From NCBI GenBank assembly GCA_014529385.2, contig CM043966.1:101107587-101167586 (forward strand): DNA of 60,000 bases, in the 5' to 3' direction. Each line of letters opens with the position of its first letter. Positions within the stretch are counted from its first letter, which is position 1. The translations under genes were made by a program, and so were the position numbers. This document shows, one piece after another, positions 31,600 to 43,446 of this stretch. This DNA comes from Adiantum capillus-veneris. Taxonomy: Eukaryota; Streptophyta; Polypodiopsida; Polypodiales; Pteridaceae. The notes under the pieces were generated by a model. The model made no database searches. It was not told the origin of the DNA and saw only the letters and a program-made list of their open reading frames with translations.

Positions 31600-33260
31600 C
31601 TTAAGTAGTGTCATAAAATCTAATATCTAACCAACCAAATGATTTTCTCATATTAAAATGATCATTGAGTGTGGGAGAATAAACGGGAACAAGGGTTAAG
31701 ATATACTAGGGATCCCACCATCGAAGCTCCAAAAGAGGATGCTCATTTCAAAGGTGCACCTCTCTCCTATTCTTGGGGAAAGGTAAGCAAGCATGATGCC
31801 TTCATCTTGTTTGATCCTTGCTCTATTCACAATTTCATATCAATAGAGTTGGCCACCAAGTTGGGCATTCAAGCTTTCGAGATGGGAGATGTTGTAATAT
31901 CCGACATTTCTTTCAAGGGACTCCCTTGATTGGGAAGTTGAGGCTCCATGTCCAAAGCTATGTCGACAAAGAATACTTTTTCATATTTCCTCTCCAGCAT
32001 GAGGGTGCTATCCTAGGGGTGCCATGGTTTGATTGCATGGCTACCAACATGAAGTTCCCTGAAAGGATAATCTACTTCACCTACAAGGGAAAGAAAATGT
32101 ATATAGATTCTACTGAGTGTGGTTGTACTATACCACTTGTAAATCCTCCTGCTTTTGATAAATCAATGAAGAGCTCAGTTTCTACGTAAATGATTTTTGT
32201 CAAAGAGTTTCTAAAAGATCCTAATGTTTCATCAAATGTAAATGGTAGTAATCACAAAGAGTTGTACTTATCTAATTTTCTAAAAGGATTCCAAGATGTG
32301 TTCATCCATGATATCCCTATGGATTTACCTCCAAAACAAGGGGATGATGACCATCACATTGAGCTTCTTCCAAGAAGCTCACCCTTTAACAAGCCTCCCT
32401 ATCGAGTTTCTCAAGCTCAACAAGAGGAGATCATGAGGCAAGTACAAGAAATGGTTGACAAAGGGATGGTGAGACCTAGCTCCTCTCCCTTTTGTTCTCC
32501 AGTCCTTTTAGTTCAATAGAAAGATTGGTACGTACCATATGTGTGTGGACTATCGAGCATTAAATCGTATCACTATACAAAACAGATTTCACATGCCTTG
32601 GGTAGAAGATCTTTTTGATAAGCTACAAGGCTCTACCTACTTCAGTAGGATTGGTCTTAAAAGTGGCTATCATCAAATAAGGATAGTGGATCAATATATC
32701 CTAAAGACCGCATTTCGCACAACGTTTGGTCTTTATGAATATCTAGTCATGCCTTTTGTCTTGACTAATGCACCGGCCATGTTAAAGAGAAAATTTTAGA
32801 CCCTACCGCAAGTTCACTGGAGTATTCTTTGAGGATATCATTATCTACTCTTGGAGGAACATAAGAAACATCTCCAAGTGATTTTTCAAGCATTAAGGGA
32901 AAACAAGCTTTTTCTCAACCAAAAGAAAAACAAACTTTTCCTTCAAGAGATTCAATACCTAGGTCATATTATCTCTCAAGATGGTATCCATATGGATCCG
33001 TCTAGGAATCTACATGAGCTAAGAAGCTTTATTGGTATGTGCGTATACTATAGATGCTTCATAGCAAAATTCTCTCAAGTAGTAGGACCATTACATGACT
33101 TAACAAAGAAGAAAGTTTAGTATTTATGGACTGCTTAGCAGTAAAATGCTTTTGACAAGCTCAGAGAGAAGCTTACCTCTCAACCAGTCCTCATGCTTTC
33201 GGATCTTACAAAGCCATTTGAGGTGCAATGTGATTTCTGTGGTGATTGCCTTGGAGTTGT
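31600..33260 (+). pseudogene. Gypsy protease-RT fragment on the plus strand
   Basis: Frames on the plus strand give a retroviral-type protease with a damaged active site (LFDPCSIHNFIS where LFDSGS/T is expected, at about 31806), then the connecting region, then RT: HHIELLPRSSPFNKPPYRVS (32352), MCVDYRALNRITIQNRFHMP (32539), STYFSRIGLKSGYHQIRI (32630), LVMPFVLTNAPA (32745) and FFEDIIIYS (about 32828, first aspartate of the F-DD box changed to glutamate), then the RT end up to about 33255 (LHELRSFIGMCVYYRCFI). Stops and frameshifts are present. RNase H and integrase are missing, and the coding sequence gives way to an LTR. Confidence 0.8.
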
Positions 33261-33269
33261 TTTTCATGG

Positions 33270-34039
33270 TGTGCCTGAAGCCTATTGGATGGCCACCAAA
33301 GGGGTCCAATGATAATTTAGGATATTTAATTAATTGTCTTTGCATTTATCAAGTCCTCTCTCTCAAAGGGGAAAGGGGGACACCTGTCCCAAGGCTACCC
33401 TTGTTGCTTGGTATGACTCTTGCTTATGATTGGCTAGGCTTGGAGGGGTCCAATGAGCTTCAAGCATGAGCTATAAGGAGGGGTCAACCAAAGCAAGTAT
33501 AGGGCCTGCTTGGGGGATATACTCTCCCACATACACACACACACTTTCTCTCATTGTGTATTTTGCAAAGTGAAAGATCTCCCTCTCCTTCTCCAAGAAA
33601 GTAGCGGTTGAGAGCCTACACCAACACTCTTGGCTATGGAATGCAGATTCAACCAAGAGCCATGCTTCAATGCTTAACCTTGCCATCTTCTCCATCTTCA
33701 TTGCTATGCTAGCAAGAAGAGTGAAGATAAGTGAGGAACTAGTTCTTTCTCCTATGAAATGTTTCTTCTTCCTCTTCCCTACCCTCATTTTTCTATCTCT
33801 CTCCACCTTCGAAGGTGTTTGAGGTCTTGGGACTGAGGCTTGGGATAGTTAATGCTTTCCACAAAGTTTATATTATGTTTGTGATGCATGAAGCTTTCCA
33901 TCTTCATTGCATCACCTAGGTCAAAAGGAACAGAAAGATTTTATTGTAACAAGTCTCTCTTGATGGGAGAAATCATAATAAAAATGCCTATTGGAGGGGG
34001 GGGGCAGATCCACATAAATTCGGTCCTCAATTGTTGTCA
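33270..34039 (+). repeat. Gypsy 3' LTR (plus strand) ending TTGTTGTCA
   Basis: It matches the minus-strand LTR fragment at 23550-24060. Its right end, CTCAATTGTTGTCA, has the terminal CA expected and is followed by TGTAC (34040-34044), the same five bases that precede the inserted block on its left (31595-31599). The left LTR boundary is approximate. Includes a short poly-G run near 33996. The minus-strand frame 33471-33806 across it is spurious. Confidence 0.65.
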
Positions 34040-34044
34040 TGTAC

Positions 34045-35081
34045 TCTAAACTCTCTCGTTTGCAAAAGTATTGTTCATGCCAAGTTAACTAAATCCTATG
34101 TTTATGTTGCTACCATCAATTATGTTCACCCGCTATGCTCACAAAGTAATTTCACAAAAGTACTCTCTCTAATTTTTGCTACTCTCAAGCTAATAGGCCA
34201 ATTCCATTACAAGTACCAAGGGACTTCTAGGTCTTCCCTCAATGATTTCAAAAGGAGCTTTGTACACATACTCTACAAGAGGTAAGTACTTCTCCCATTG
34301 GGCACATTGATTTACTTATGTAACATAAATATTGAGTAGATCAAGAATCGTAAGGTTGGCTATTTCACTTTGGCCATCCGTTTGTGGGTGTTAGGCCGAA
34401 GAGAAATTTAGCCCTGTACCTAGATTCTCAAAGAGACCCTTCCAAAAATTATTGGTCATTCGAGGATCTCTATCCGACACTATTGATGTTGGCAAGCCAT
34501 GGTATTTAAAAATTTGGGATATGAAGAGGGTTGCCATTTGGTGTGCCTTGATAGTCTTTTAGACAGGTATAAAATTTTCTTGTTTGCTAAACCTGTCAAC
34601 TATCGTCCATATTCTCGTATTTCCACGGATGGACTTGGGAAATCCAAAGATAAAATTCATGGATATGCTCTCCCATGGTGAATTAGGAATTGGCAATGGC
34701 TGGAATAATCCAGTTTTCTTCCCCCTATCATACTTGGTCTTTTGGCACACCACACATTTGGAAATATACTCTTGTATGTCCACTTTCATGGTAGGAAAAT
34801 GGAAACGTCTCTACTCCTCGAAGAGTAGGTTGAATCCCTCTATGCCCCGTATAGAGAGGAGCATAGGACTCATATTTTACTTTCTCACGAAGAGAGTGAG
34901 AACACATAGCCGATTGCCATGGATAAGATAACCATCCTGCAAAGTGAATGGTTCTTCTTTCTTCCCAAAGGCAAGGGCTGAAATTACATCTTTAAAATCG
35001 AGGTCAATACCATATTCATCTATCATGGAAGATAGATCATTGTGAGTTGTTATGGACACCGTATTGGCCCTTGGTCGTCGT
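34045..35081 (-). pseudogene. Chromovirus integrase, middle section
   Basis: Read leftward from 35081: a segment that follows RNase H (ALSRRPRANTVSITTHNDLS), EEPFTLQDGYLIHGNRLCV, then the zinc-binding region (EYISKCVVCQKTKYDRGK-TGLFQPLPIP at about 34770-34690) and the first part of the catalytic core (WESISMNFIFGFPKS and IWTIVDRFSK). The first catalytic aspartate appears as asparagine (MNF for MDF). Later core sequence down to 34045 is in broken frames. Integrase inserts the cDNA copy. It joins 43447-44050 on one side and 31043-31594 on the other. Confidence 0.8.
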
Positions 35082-35239
35082 GATAGTGCCCCGGGGGATT
35101 CACCATGGAAAACTTACCGCACCACATAAGTGCAAGGGAGGGGATTTTTTTACAAGTTACATAAGCGTATAAGTTAGGGGCAGGCCCTCAATAATTTATC
35201 TCCCAAGCTTAAAAATAAGGGAGGGGGTATCATATTTAT

Positions 35240-35261
35240 GGGGGGGGGGGGGGGGGGGGGG
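35240..35261. repeat. Poly-G run (22 bp)
   Basis: Uninterrupted G run in the left arm of the TIR element; it is embedded in a G-rich purine stretch (about 35200-35300). Length may be unreliable in the assembly. Confidence 0.9.
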
Positions 35262-35739
35262 AAGTGATAAAAGGGAAAAATGGGAGGAAGTTTTTGTGTT
35301 TTAAAATCATGGCTTCCCAAAAGAGTCTTCCCTTGAACTTGTGAGTCAATAGCTCCAAAGGTATATGCAAGAACTAACACTGCTTATTGTCAATTTCTTG
35401 TTTTGTGATTATAGTTCATTTGTTGAGGGATGAAATCTATAAAGAGTTTGTATAGATGCAAATTTACATGGAGAACCTAACACAACTTTATAACCATGTC
35501 TTTTGAGTAATATTTAAATGGGTTAGAATTGGACGAGTAGCTAGAGTGCAGGCTGAATGGGCACATAGTTTGAAAGTCAAACTAAGACACTGAGGCGGTC
35601 CGGGGCGGGCAACAAGAAGAGCGGCCTCTAAACACCCTTCGAGGCTCCCGTGCTGCTCAATTGGGGCTAGGGCAAGCACAATCAGAGACACAACAGCCCA
35701 CAGCCAGAAACCAAACAAGAAAAGGGACACCACCTAGTT

Positions 35740-36490
35740 ATAGATGCGAACTAGGACGCACGTGATATCTCCTTGTACTCAAACGCACAAAGAGAGGGGA
35801 ATGCAAGATAGCCACACACACCAAACACAAACATTCACCACTCCAGAGAGAGGTAAAGAGCACAAATCAACTTGAGCAACTCAGTCTTAGCCTTAAATAC
35901 TAGATGCACACAAAGCTTGATGAGAACTAGAGAGACAACACAAAACTTGACCTTATTGCCAATACACAAATTGTCTTAGGGTCATGGGAGCCCTCTCACC
36001 GAGCACCCTCTTACAATTTACCTTTTAGGCAAACAATTCAACAAGCCCTCAAACCACCAAGCATAAAATGGCACAACAAAATTCAAGGACAATATACCTT
36101 CAATCACCTGATGAGACAACTTATCAAGTCAATTTGGAGAGAAGAGTCGTAGTTGCAGCATACAATTGCACCCAAAACTATGAACCTTATTTATGGACAA
36201 GAGTAGGCTATAAGTGTGATTGCAGAGTATAGTACCACTCCACTCCTCTAGATGGCATAACTAACTTCAAGCTTCTCCATGCACCTATGTGTAGTGATGG
36301 AATAGAGCACTCACGATGCACACACTCTACACAACTAGGCTTGAAGAGTGGTGTGTTATGTGTTGAGAATGGTGTGGTGTAGTGTGATCATGTGATTTTT
36401 TACAAGGGAGAGAAGGGCTCTATTTATAGGTTTTAGAAGCCCCGATTTGGATTAGGCCTAATCAAGGTTATTTGAAGGAATAAAAGATTA

Positions 36491-36554
<64 letters not shown>

Positions 36555-38239
36555 ATGAGGGTGGGTCTCTCTTGTCCTTTGAGTCACATGGATGTGGGCT
36601 CAAGGGAAGAGAATTATTGAGGATGAAAGGAGAGAGGATTGAGTCAATAATTTGGGAGTGCTTACTCTAGTAGAGCGTGCATTTTACAATAAGGTTAGTG
36701 GTTAGTAGTTAGTAATTATCACTAAAAAATATTTACAAAATCATTCTCCAAATGGTGAGATATATGATGAGAAAAGTTAGAGAAGGGATAAGCTTGTAAA
36801 GCAAGGTTGAAGCTTGGAGAAGTTGATATTCACTTCTTTACAGCACCGGTAGAAGAAGCGGTCAGCATGACGAAGTAACGCGTGTCGATGAAGCTATGTT
36901 ATCTTCAAACCTTGGAAAATTCATGATAAAGCCTTCATTTGCAGAGGTTAACCTTGGATTTTTGCTGATTTTTTTTTAAGTTCTTTACAAAGCTGAAGAG
37001 AGTATGGTAATATGGACATATATGTAGAGAGAAAGGGGGACACATAGGGTGTAGAAATGGAGGATGAAGGCTATGGAGGTGTGAGAGATGTGGCAATGGT
37101 GAAGAGGGTGAATTAGGACAGGGGAGTTGCAGGTTTGGGAGTGGGAAGGAGAGGGAGGAGTGTGTGTGAAAGAGGAAAATAATAAAGTGGAAGAGGGAGT
37201 GTGGCTGCATAGCATGGGCAAACTGGGTCCCACCAATAAAATCACAGCTCACAGGTCGTAGCTCAAAAAAATATGAAAAAATTTGAGGTGAAAGGTCAGC
37301 TCACCAGCTACAACTTTTGTTTGTATTACCTTTTCAAATTCGGGGAGCATGTGATCTTTAAAAATTCAGCAAAACCGACTGTTTTTCACACTACACAAAG
37401 TCCTTGTGAGGTCTTTCTTTGGATGATTCTTTTGAATACCTCCGAGAGTGAGCTCCCCATGGTGCATGCATGCATTCCTCATACCCTTGACCTTATTTGG
37501 TAGGTCTATAATTGAATATATTGTTGAAATCATGATATAAATGAATAGTACTCAACTAAGAAAATCAAATATTGAGGGGTCTAAAAAATATGTACATGTC
37601 AAATATAAATAATATAGGTGGAAAAAATATAAAGGGGTCAAAATAAATCTCTCTCATTATAAGTCTACCATAAAAAGATGAATATTTTTTGTGGTCTAAT
37701 TTATGAGAGTAATAAAGAATAGATGTAGGAAGGAAAAAATCACAATAGTGAAAAAATATACACATAAATAAAACTTTTTTTTTTTTGGATTTTTGTTGAG
37801 ATGGAGTTACATCAAAAATAAGAGAAGATTGTATGAAATTATTTTTATATGGAATAAAGAGTATGCAAAATGGTAAGAAAAAATATGGTAATGATGAGTT
37901 AATGTACATAGCATAAATAACACACACCTAAATATAAATATTTAAATAAATACCAAAGTAATTATGAAAAATCTTTTTATTTAGGCCCTATATACAATGA
38001 AATATTTACACACAAATGGGCCATAATATACTTATATTTTTTATATTTTTATATTTTTTTGGCTCAACTAGCCCAGTGACTAGCTAGCTGAGGGTTTTTA
38101 AGAAGATATGGGAAAAGTCCCCTAACTCACACACACCTATATATAGTGAAATGGTAGGGATAGCCACAGTGTTTGGATGATTTTGGTAGGGTGGGTTAAC
38201 TCACTATGGCATTTACGGAGAGCCGAAAAACGGCTATCA
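35740..38239 (-). repeat. Tat-family 3' LTR (about 2.3-2.5 kb)
   Basis: On the minus strand the LTR starts at 38239 (TGATAGCCGTTTTTCGGC) immediately after the polypurine tract. A TATA box (CTATAAATAG, minus strand) lies at 36419-36428, about 1.8 kb in, so U3 is very long. Correspondence with the solo LTR at 25540-27703 holds to at least 35985 and more weakly to about 35740; the outer end is not fixed and I found no target duplication matching the ACACA that follows the other LTR at 43164. It contains a (TA)n microsatellite at 36494-36551. Frames 36935-37252 and 37565-37927 are not genes. Confidence 0.75.
36494..36551. repeat. (TA)n microsatellite, about 58 bp
   Basis: Pure AT alternation just upstream (minus-strand sense) of the coding region's LTR promoter area, lacking in the solo LTR copy at 25.5-27.7 kb; probably expanded after insertion. 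Confidence 0.95.
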
Positions 38240-38256
38240 TTAGCCCTCCCCCAGGA
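38240..38256 (-). promoter_or_regulatory. Polypurine tract of the Tat element
   Basis: On the minus strand CCTGGGGGAGGGCTAA directly precedes the LTR start TGATAGCC. Purine tracts in this position prime plus-strand DNA synthesis in LTR retrotransposons. The pol stop codon lies only about 12 bases upstream, so there is no long 3' untranslated region as found in some Tat/Ogre elements. Confidence 0.8.
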
Positions 38257-38267
38257 TGATGGTATAT

Positions 38268-41200
38268 TCATGTACCATCATAAAGCATCTTTTCCAAAGA
38301 GAGTACTTCAGAGTCCTTGACAAGATCTTCATTGTTTGGCCCCTCAAAATTTTGGTTTGAGTTACACTCATGCTTCACTGAACTATACCTACATGAGATA
38401 GCTACCTTTTGACAGATCTTTGGTAGATCATTTGGTAGAAAGCGACTCAAATAAGGCTTCGAGCGATACCCATTTACCTTCCTGGAGTGCTCTTTCCCAT
38501 TCAAGTCCATAAGTTGATAGTAACTTGCATTGAAAGCCTTCTTAACTATGTATAGCCCTTGCCATCTAGTTTCAAATTTGGCATCAAAACGATTGTCGAG
38601 TCGATTGTCATACGTTAGCACAAGATCTCCTTCATTGATGCCTTTGTCCTTTAGTTTCTTGTCAAGCTTCTCCTTCGCCTGCGTAGCTTTCCTCTTGTAG
38701 CACTCGTATGCTGCTTCTCTTTTCCACTCAAGCTCAGCTAAGGTAAGAAGTCGATCCATCCATGCTTCTTGATCATCTTGTGCTACTTTGCCATGAAGTC
38801 GCATTGTTGGAATGTTGAGCTCAATTGGTTGTAAAGCCTCTTGACCATAGACCAAGTGAAATGGTGTGAGCTCTGTGGCTTCCCTATATGTGGTTCGATA
38901 CGCCTACAAGGCACCATCCAAGAAGTCATCCCACAACTTTGTCTTGTTTTTCACCATCTTTCTAATGATGCCTGCAATGACACCATTAGCTTTTTCTACC
39001 AGAACATTGGATTGGGGATAGTAGGGTGTACTATGACGATGTAGAATGTGAAGTTCTTCACAGACCTCTGTGAGCAAGCCCTTTCTAAACCCTGGACCAT
39101 TATCAGAAACAATCTCCAAAGGTGTGCCAAATCTACAACAAATGTGAGTGTAGACAAATTTGCTCACTGTCCTCTCATTTACCAATGCCACACTTTGTGC
39201 TTCTACCCATCTCACCATGTAGTCTATGGCCACCAAGATATACGATTTCCCATTTTTAGTCCTAGGCAATGGACCCATAGCATCAATGCCCCATTTTTCA
39301 AATGGACCATTTGCAAGGACTAACTGACATGGACCATGTAACAGACGCTTGTTTCCATTAATCTGACAGTTGTGACAGCTTTTACACCAATGTTGAACAT
39401 CAATGTGCAAGCTTGGCCAAACATATCCGGCAAGCAAAATCTTTTTTGCAGTGAGTTCCTGTGCAAAATGACCACCACACGCTTCCTCATGCAAACCTTT
39501 TAGAATGGCTAGGATTTCCTCAATAGTTGGTACTCTTCTGCACACTTGATCCTTCCCTCTTTGGTAGAGGGATCCTTCTAGGAAGAGATATGCGCTTGCC
39601 TTTTTCATGAGTCTCCTCTTCTGAGCCTTCGTGAAGTCTTGTGGAAACTCACCCTCCAAAATGTAGCTAATAATGGGAGTCAATGACTCCAATCCCTGGT
39701 ATCTCAGTTGCTTGACAGTTGCTTCCACCATGATGACCTGCACTTCTTTCTCAACACATGTAACTGCTTGTTGTGCAAGTAAATCGGCATCTTCATTCTG
39801 CTTCCTAGGAATATGATATAGTTGCACTTCTTCAAATTGATTAAACAATCTACGAATGGCATGAACTTTTGTCCTTAGGCTTTCATTCTTGCATACCCAA
39901 ATGCCTAAAATTTGCTTCACGATGAGAAGTGCATCCCCTTTTACCATGAGACATTGTATCCCTTGGCCAATGCACATCTTCAAACCATGAAGTAGTGTGG
40001 CGTATTCTGATTCATTGTTGCTAGTTGAACCTGGTAGATTGACCTTCTCTTTCATGACCACCTCCCCACTTGGGTTGAGCAACACTAGCCCTCCGCCTGC
40101 TTTTCCTGTGACTCGTTGAAAAGCTCCATCAAAGAACAAGGTAAAAGCATTAGGAATATTTTTCGGTGGTGGCAATGGTAGGGTCTTTATTTCAGGCATC
40201 TTAATCTCCTTCTCATGTACCCTATAAGTAAGGATCCCTGCCAATTGTGCACGCACACTATCTTCTACCTTGAAAGAGTATTGGAACTCTTGCAATTCCA
40301 TAATCCACTTTGAGATCCTAGTGCTAAGATTCATTTGAGATGACACCCAAGGAAACAAATTTTCTGCAGTGAGAATTACAAAAGGTTTTGGTAGCAAGTA
40401 GGATCTAAAATTACTCACCGCAAACATGAGAGAAAGCATCATGAGTTCTGCCTCCGTGTAGCCTCTCTCCAAAGCATTCATGACCCTACTAGCAAAGTAG
40501 ATGGGTCGCATCCAGGTACTATGGGGATCTTGTTGTAGCAAAACCGCTCCAATTGTTTCTTTCCCAACACTAGAGCTAACAAAGAATGTGTACTCCCAAC
40601 AAGGAGGCATGAGTGGTGGTAGTTCTGACAAGATGACTTTAATGTTAGAAAAGTACTCTTCAAGCTCATCAGACCATGCAAATTCTACTTGTTGTGTCAA
40701 CTTTTGCAAAGGATGAAGCAACTCCGAAGCTAAGTGAATAAAGCATGACATATACTTCACCTTTTGAATGAATGAGATGACCTCTTTGAGATTCTTGGGT
40801 GATGGGAGCTCAATAAGAGCCTTTTCCTTTGAAGGATCCACCTCAATGCCTTTATAGGAAACCTTGTGACCAAGCAAGATCACTTCATCCTCACCTATGT
40901 GGCACTTGTCGGGGTTGAGTTGACCTCCCATGTCATAGAGCTTCTTTAAACCTTCTTCTACCCTTTGTAGATGCAATGATTTTGTGCTATAAATGCAAAA
41001 ATCATCAATAAAAACCCTAATGGACTTTCCAAAGAATGTTTGAAACACCATGTTCATGAAGCGTTGGAAACTTGCAGGAGCATTTGTCAGGCCAAATGGC
41101 ATGACTCTAAAAGCATAACAACCCCAAGGAGTGATGAAGGTTGTTTTCAACTGATCTTCCAATGCGATACCTATTTGAAAGTAACCCGAGTAGCCATCAC

Positions 41201-42230
41201 ACACAGTGTACTTCTCATGACCAGCTACCTCATTTAGTATCTCATCTTGAAATGGGAGGGGAAAGTGATCTCTTTTTGTTGCCTCATTGAGCGGACGGTA
41301 ATCCACACACACCCTCCACTTGCCATTTTTCTTAGGAGTGACAACAACGGGAGAGACCCACTCTGAATTCTCCACCGGATAAATGAAACCTGCTGCTAGA
41401 AGCTTTCTTACTTCCTTGAGTAAAGCCCGCTCCTTGATGACTCCTAGCCTTCGTAGCTTCTGAGCCTTAGGTGTGGCCTCTGGCTTCAACTCAATTTTGT
41501 GTTGAATAGCATCTACTCCACGCACATCGGTGTAGTCTTCTAGCATTCTTTCATCTTTCACTTTTTGGTTTTCTTGGGAACCTACCTCTTCCAAACCTGG
41601 GCAAGAGGTCTCCTGGTTGTTTGGCTTAAACCTTACCCCTATGACTTCGATGGAAGACTCCTCTTCAGTAATGCTACCGCTACTTTCTCCTTCTGAAGTG
41701 CTATCAGTCCAGCCTTCCTCCGTCTCACTTTGAGATGATTCTTCATGGAGATCCTCTTGGCGTTGCTCCTTCATGTCAAAGACAACCTTCTTATGATTGT
41801 CATTCCTGCAAATTAGCTTTCCACTCTCCCAATCCTGCAAAGCTCGCATTTTCATTAGCCATGGTCCCCCTAGGATAAATGGGTAACCATTTCCCTTGGT
41901 CGACATAACATAAAAATCCACCGCCTTCTTAATGCCAAAGGCCTCTACAAAAACATTTTTACAAATGCCTACACACCTAGCTTTGCTATTTTTTGCCATC
42001 TTGACTTTAATTTCAGGTGTCTCATGGATGTGCATGCCTCGTTTTTGCATGAGTCCCTCTGTCATGATGCAAATTTGTGCACCCCCATCCACTAGACCTT
42101 TCCTAACCAATCTTCCTTTGATGTAACAATCTAGCACAGGTGTAATATCCTCATTCATTTCAGCATGTGCAATTTTTACAACAGGCACACTCTCTTTTAC
42201 CTTTCTCCTAGTGCTATCTAACTTTCTCAC
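38268..42230 (-). CDS. pol: Tat-lineage Ty3/gypsy pol (protease-RT-RNase H-aRNH-integrase), one internal stop, gag missing
   Basis: One frame is open over 1,321 codons except for a single TAG (38904-38906) in integrase. Domains in order: protease remnant (LVDGGAQICIMTE, about residue 46, DSGA-type site altered to DGGA); RT at about 270-440 (VCVDYRPLNEATKRDHFPLP, VCDGYSGYFQI, VMPFGLTNAPASFQRFM, FIDDFCIYS); a degenerate gypsy RNase H; a second, plant-type RNase H (FFDGAF, NNESEYATLLHGL, GDALLIV, ADLLAQQA; about 725-860), the hallmark of the Tat clade; integrase with HHCC zinc region (HEEACGGHFAQ, CKSCHNCQ) and D-D-E residues (GIDAMGP, SDNGPGF, EKANG); and a WQGLYIV (GPY/F-type) C-terminus. The frame opens at the LTR junction with no ATG; gag is absent. 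High conservation suggests a recent insertion. Confidence 0.9.
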
Positions 42231-43163
42231 GAGCTACAACTTTTGTTTGTATCACCTTTTCAAATTCGGGGAGCATGTGATCTTTAAAAATTCAGCAAAA
42301 CTGACTTTTTTTTCCACTACACAAAGTCCTTGTGAGGTCTTTCTTTGGATGATTCTTTTGAATACCTCCGAGAGTGAGCTCCCCATGGTGCATGCATGCA
42401 TTCCTCATACCCTTGACCTTATTTGGTAGGTCTATAATTGAAGATATTGTTGAGATCATGATATAAATGAATAGTACAACTAAGAAAATCAAATATTGAG
42501 GGGTCTTAAAAATATGTACATGTCAAATATAAATAATATAGGTGGAAAAAATATAAAGGGGTCAAAATAAATCTCTCTCATTATAAGTCTACCATAAAAA
42601 GATGAATATTTTTTGTGGTCTAATTTATGAGAGTAATAAAGAATAGATGTAGGAAGGAAAAAATCACAATAGTGAAAAAATATACACATAAATAAAACTA
42701 GTTTATTTTTTTATTTTTGTTGGGATGGAGTTACACCAAAAATAAGAGAAGCTTGCATGAAATTATTTTTATATGGAATAAAGAGTATGCAAAATGGCAA
42801 GAAAAAATATGGTAATGATGAGTTAATGTACATAACATAAATAACACACACCTAAATATAAATATTTAAATAAATACCAAAATAATTATGAAAAATCTTT
42901 TTATTTAGGCCCTATATACAATGAAATATTTACACACAAATGGGCCATAATATACTTATATTTTTTATATTTTTTTATTTTTTTGGCTCAACTAGCCCAT
43001 TGACTAGCTAGCTGAGGGTTTTGAAGAAGATATGGGAAAAGTCCCCTAACTCGCACACACCTATATATAGTGAAATGGTAGGGATAGCCACAGTGTTTGG
43101 ATGATTTTGGTAGGGTGGGTTAACTCACTATGGCATTTAGGGAGAGCCGAAAAACGGCTATCA
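42227..43163 (-). repeat. Truncated Tat-family 5' LTR (937 bp)
   Basis: It matches 37301-38239 closely and ends at the same terminal TGATAGCC (minus strand). On the inner side it stops at 42227 and is joined directly to pol; the remaining 1.3-1.5 kb of LTR including the TATA box, the primer-binding site, leader, gag and the start of protease are gone. The junction has a few bases of shared CTCAC-type sequence, consistent with an end-joining or template-switch deletion. Without its promoter this copy cannot be expressed from its own LTR. Confidence 0.85.
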
Positions 43164-43446
43164 ACACATTGAGGGTACATCTACTTATCAACGAAAGTGG
43201 TTCCTTAGTACGTTGCCAGTCACTATGCTACACGCTCTGACTAGTTTTACTCAGTTAGATCGTGTGAGACCTAAAATTTATATGTAAGATAGGGGTATAG
43301 TAGTTTTTTGCATAGATTTTTGTATAAGCATAGAAAGGGGGGTCATATTCCCTCATATGAGTAGTATATAGGGGTTTTTTTGAAGTTGTCCGCTCACACG
43401 TGGCATCCCGTTTTGTACATAGAGTGAATCCCCCCGGGGATAGTGC

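Larger units (their letters stand above)
35090..43438. mobile_element. TIR element with 8-bp target duplication, carrying a nested Tat retrotransposon
   Basis: Left end CCCGGGGGATTCAC (35090), right end GTGAATCCCCCCGGG (43424-43438), inverted to each other, flanked by GATAGTGC on both sides (35082-35089 and 43439-43446). Deleting the block and one GATAGTGC restores a continuous chromovirus reading frame (HALSRR on the minus strand), which proves the boundaries. An 8-bp duplication is typical of hAT and some related superfamilies, but the ends are not the usual CAG/TAG-G of hAT. The element's own DNA is about 35090-35700 on the left and 43164-43438 on the right; the rest is the Tat retrotransposon. 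No transposase is visible in those arms. Left arm holds a 22-bp poly-G (35240-35261). Confidence 0.75.

Noticed and set aside
36935-37252. Ser/Pro/His-rich frames (also at 26480-26750)
   Set aside because: Present in corresponding positions of two LTR copies as antisense of GGAG/GTGAG-rich LTR sequence; not conserved as protein.
43164-43168. ACACA as target duplication of the Tat element
   Set aside because: No matching ACACA followed by a TG start could be found at the other end; the outer end of the 3' LTR is not defined.
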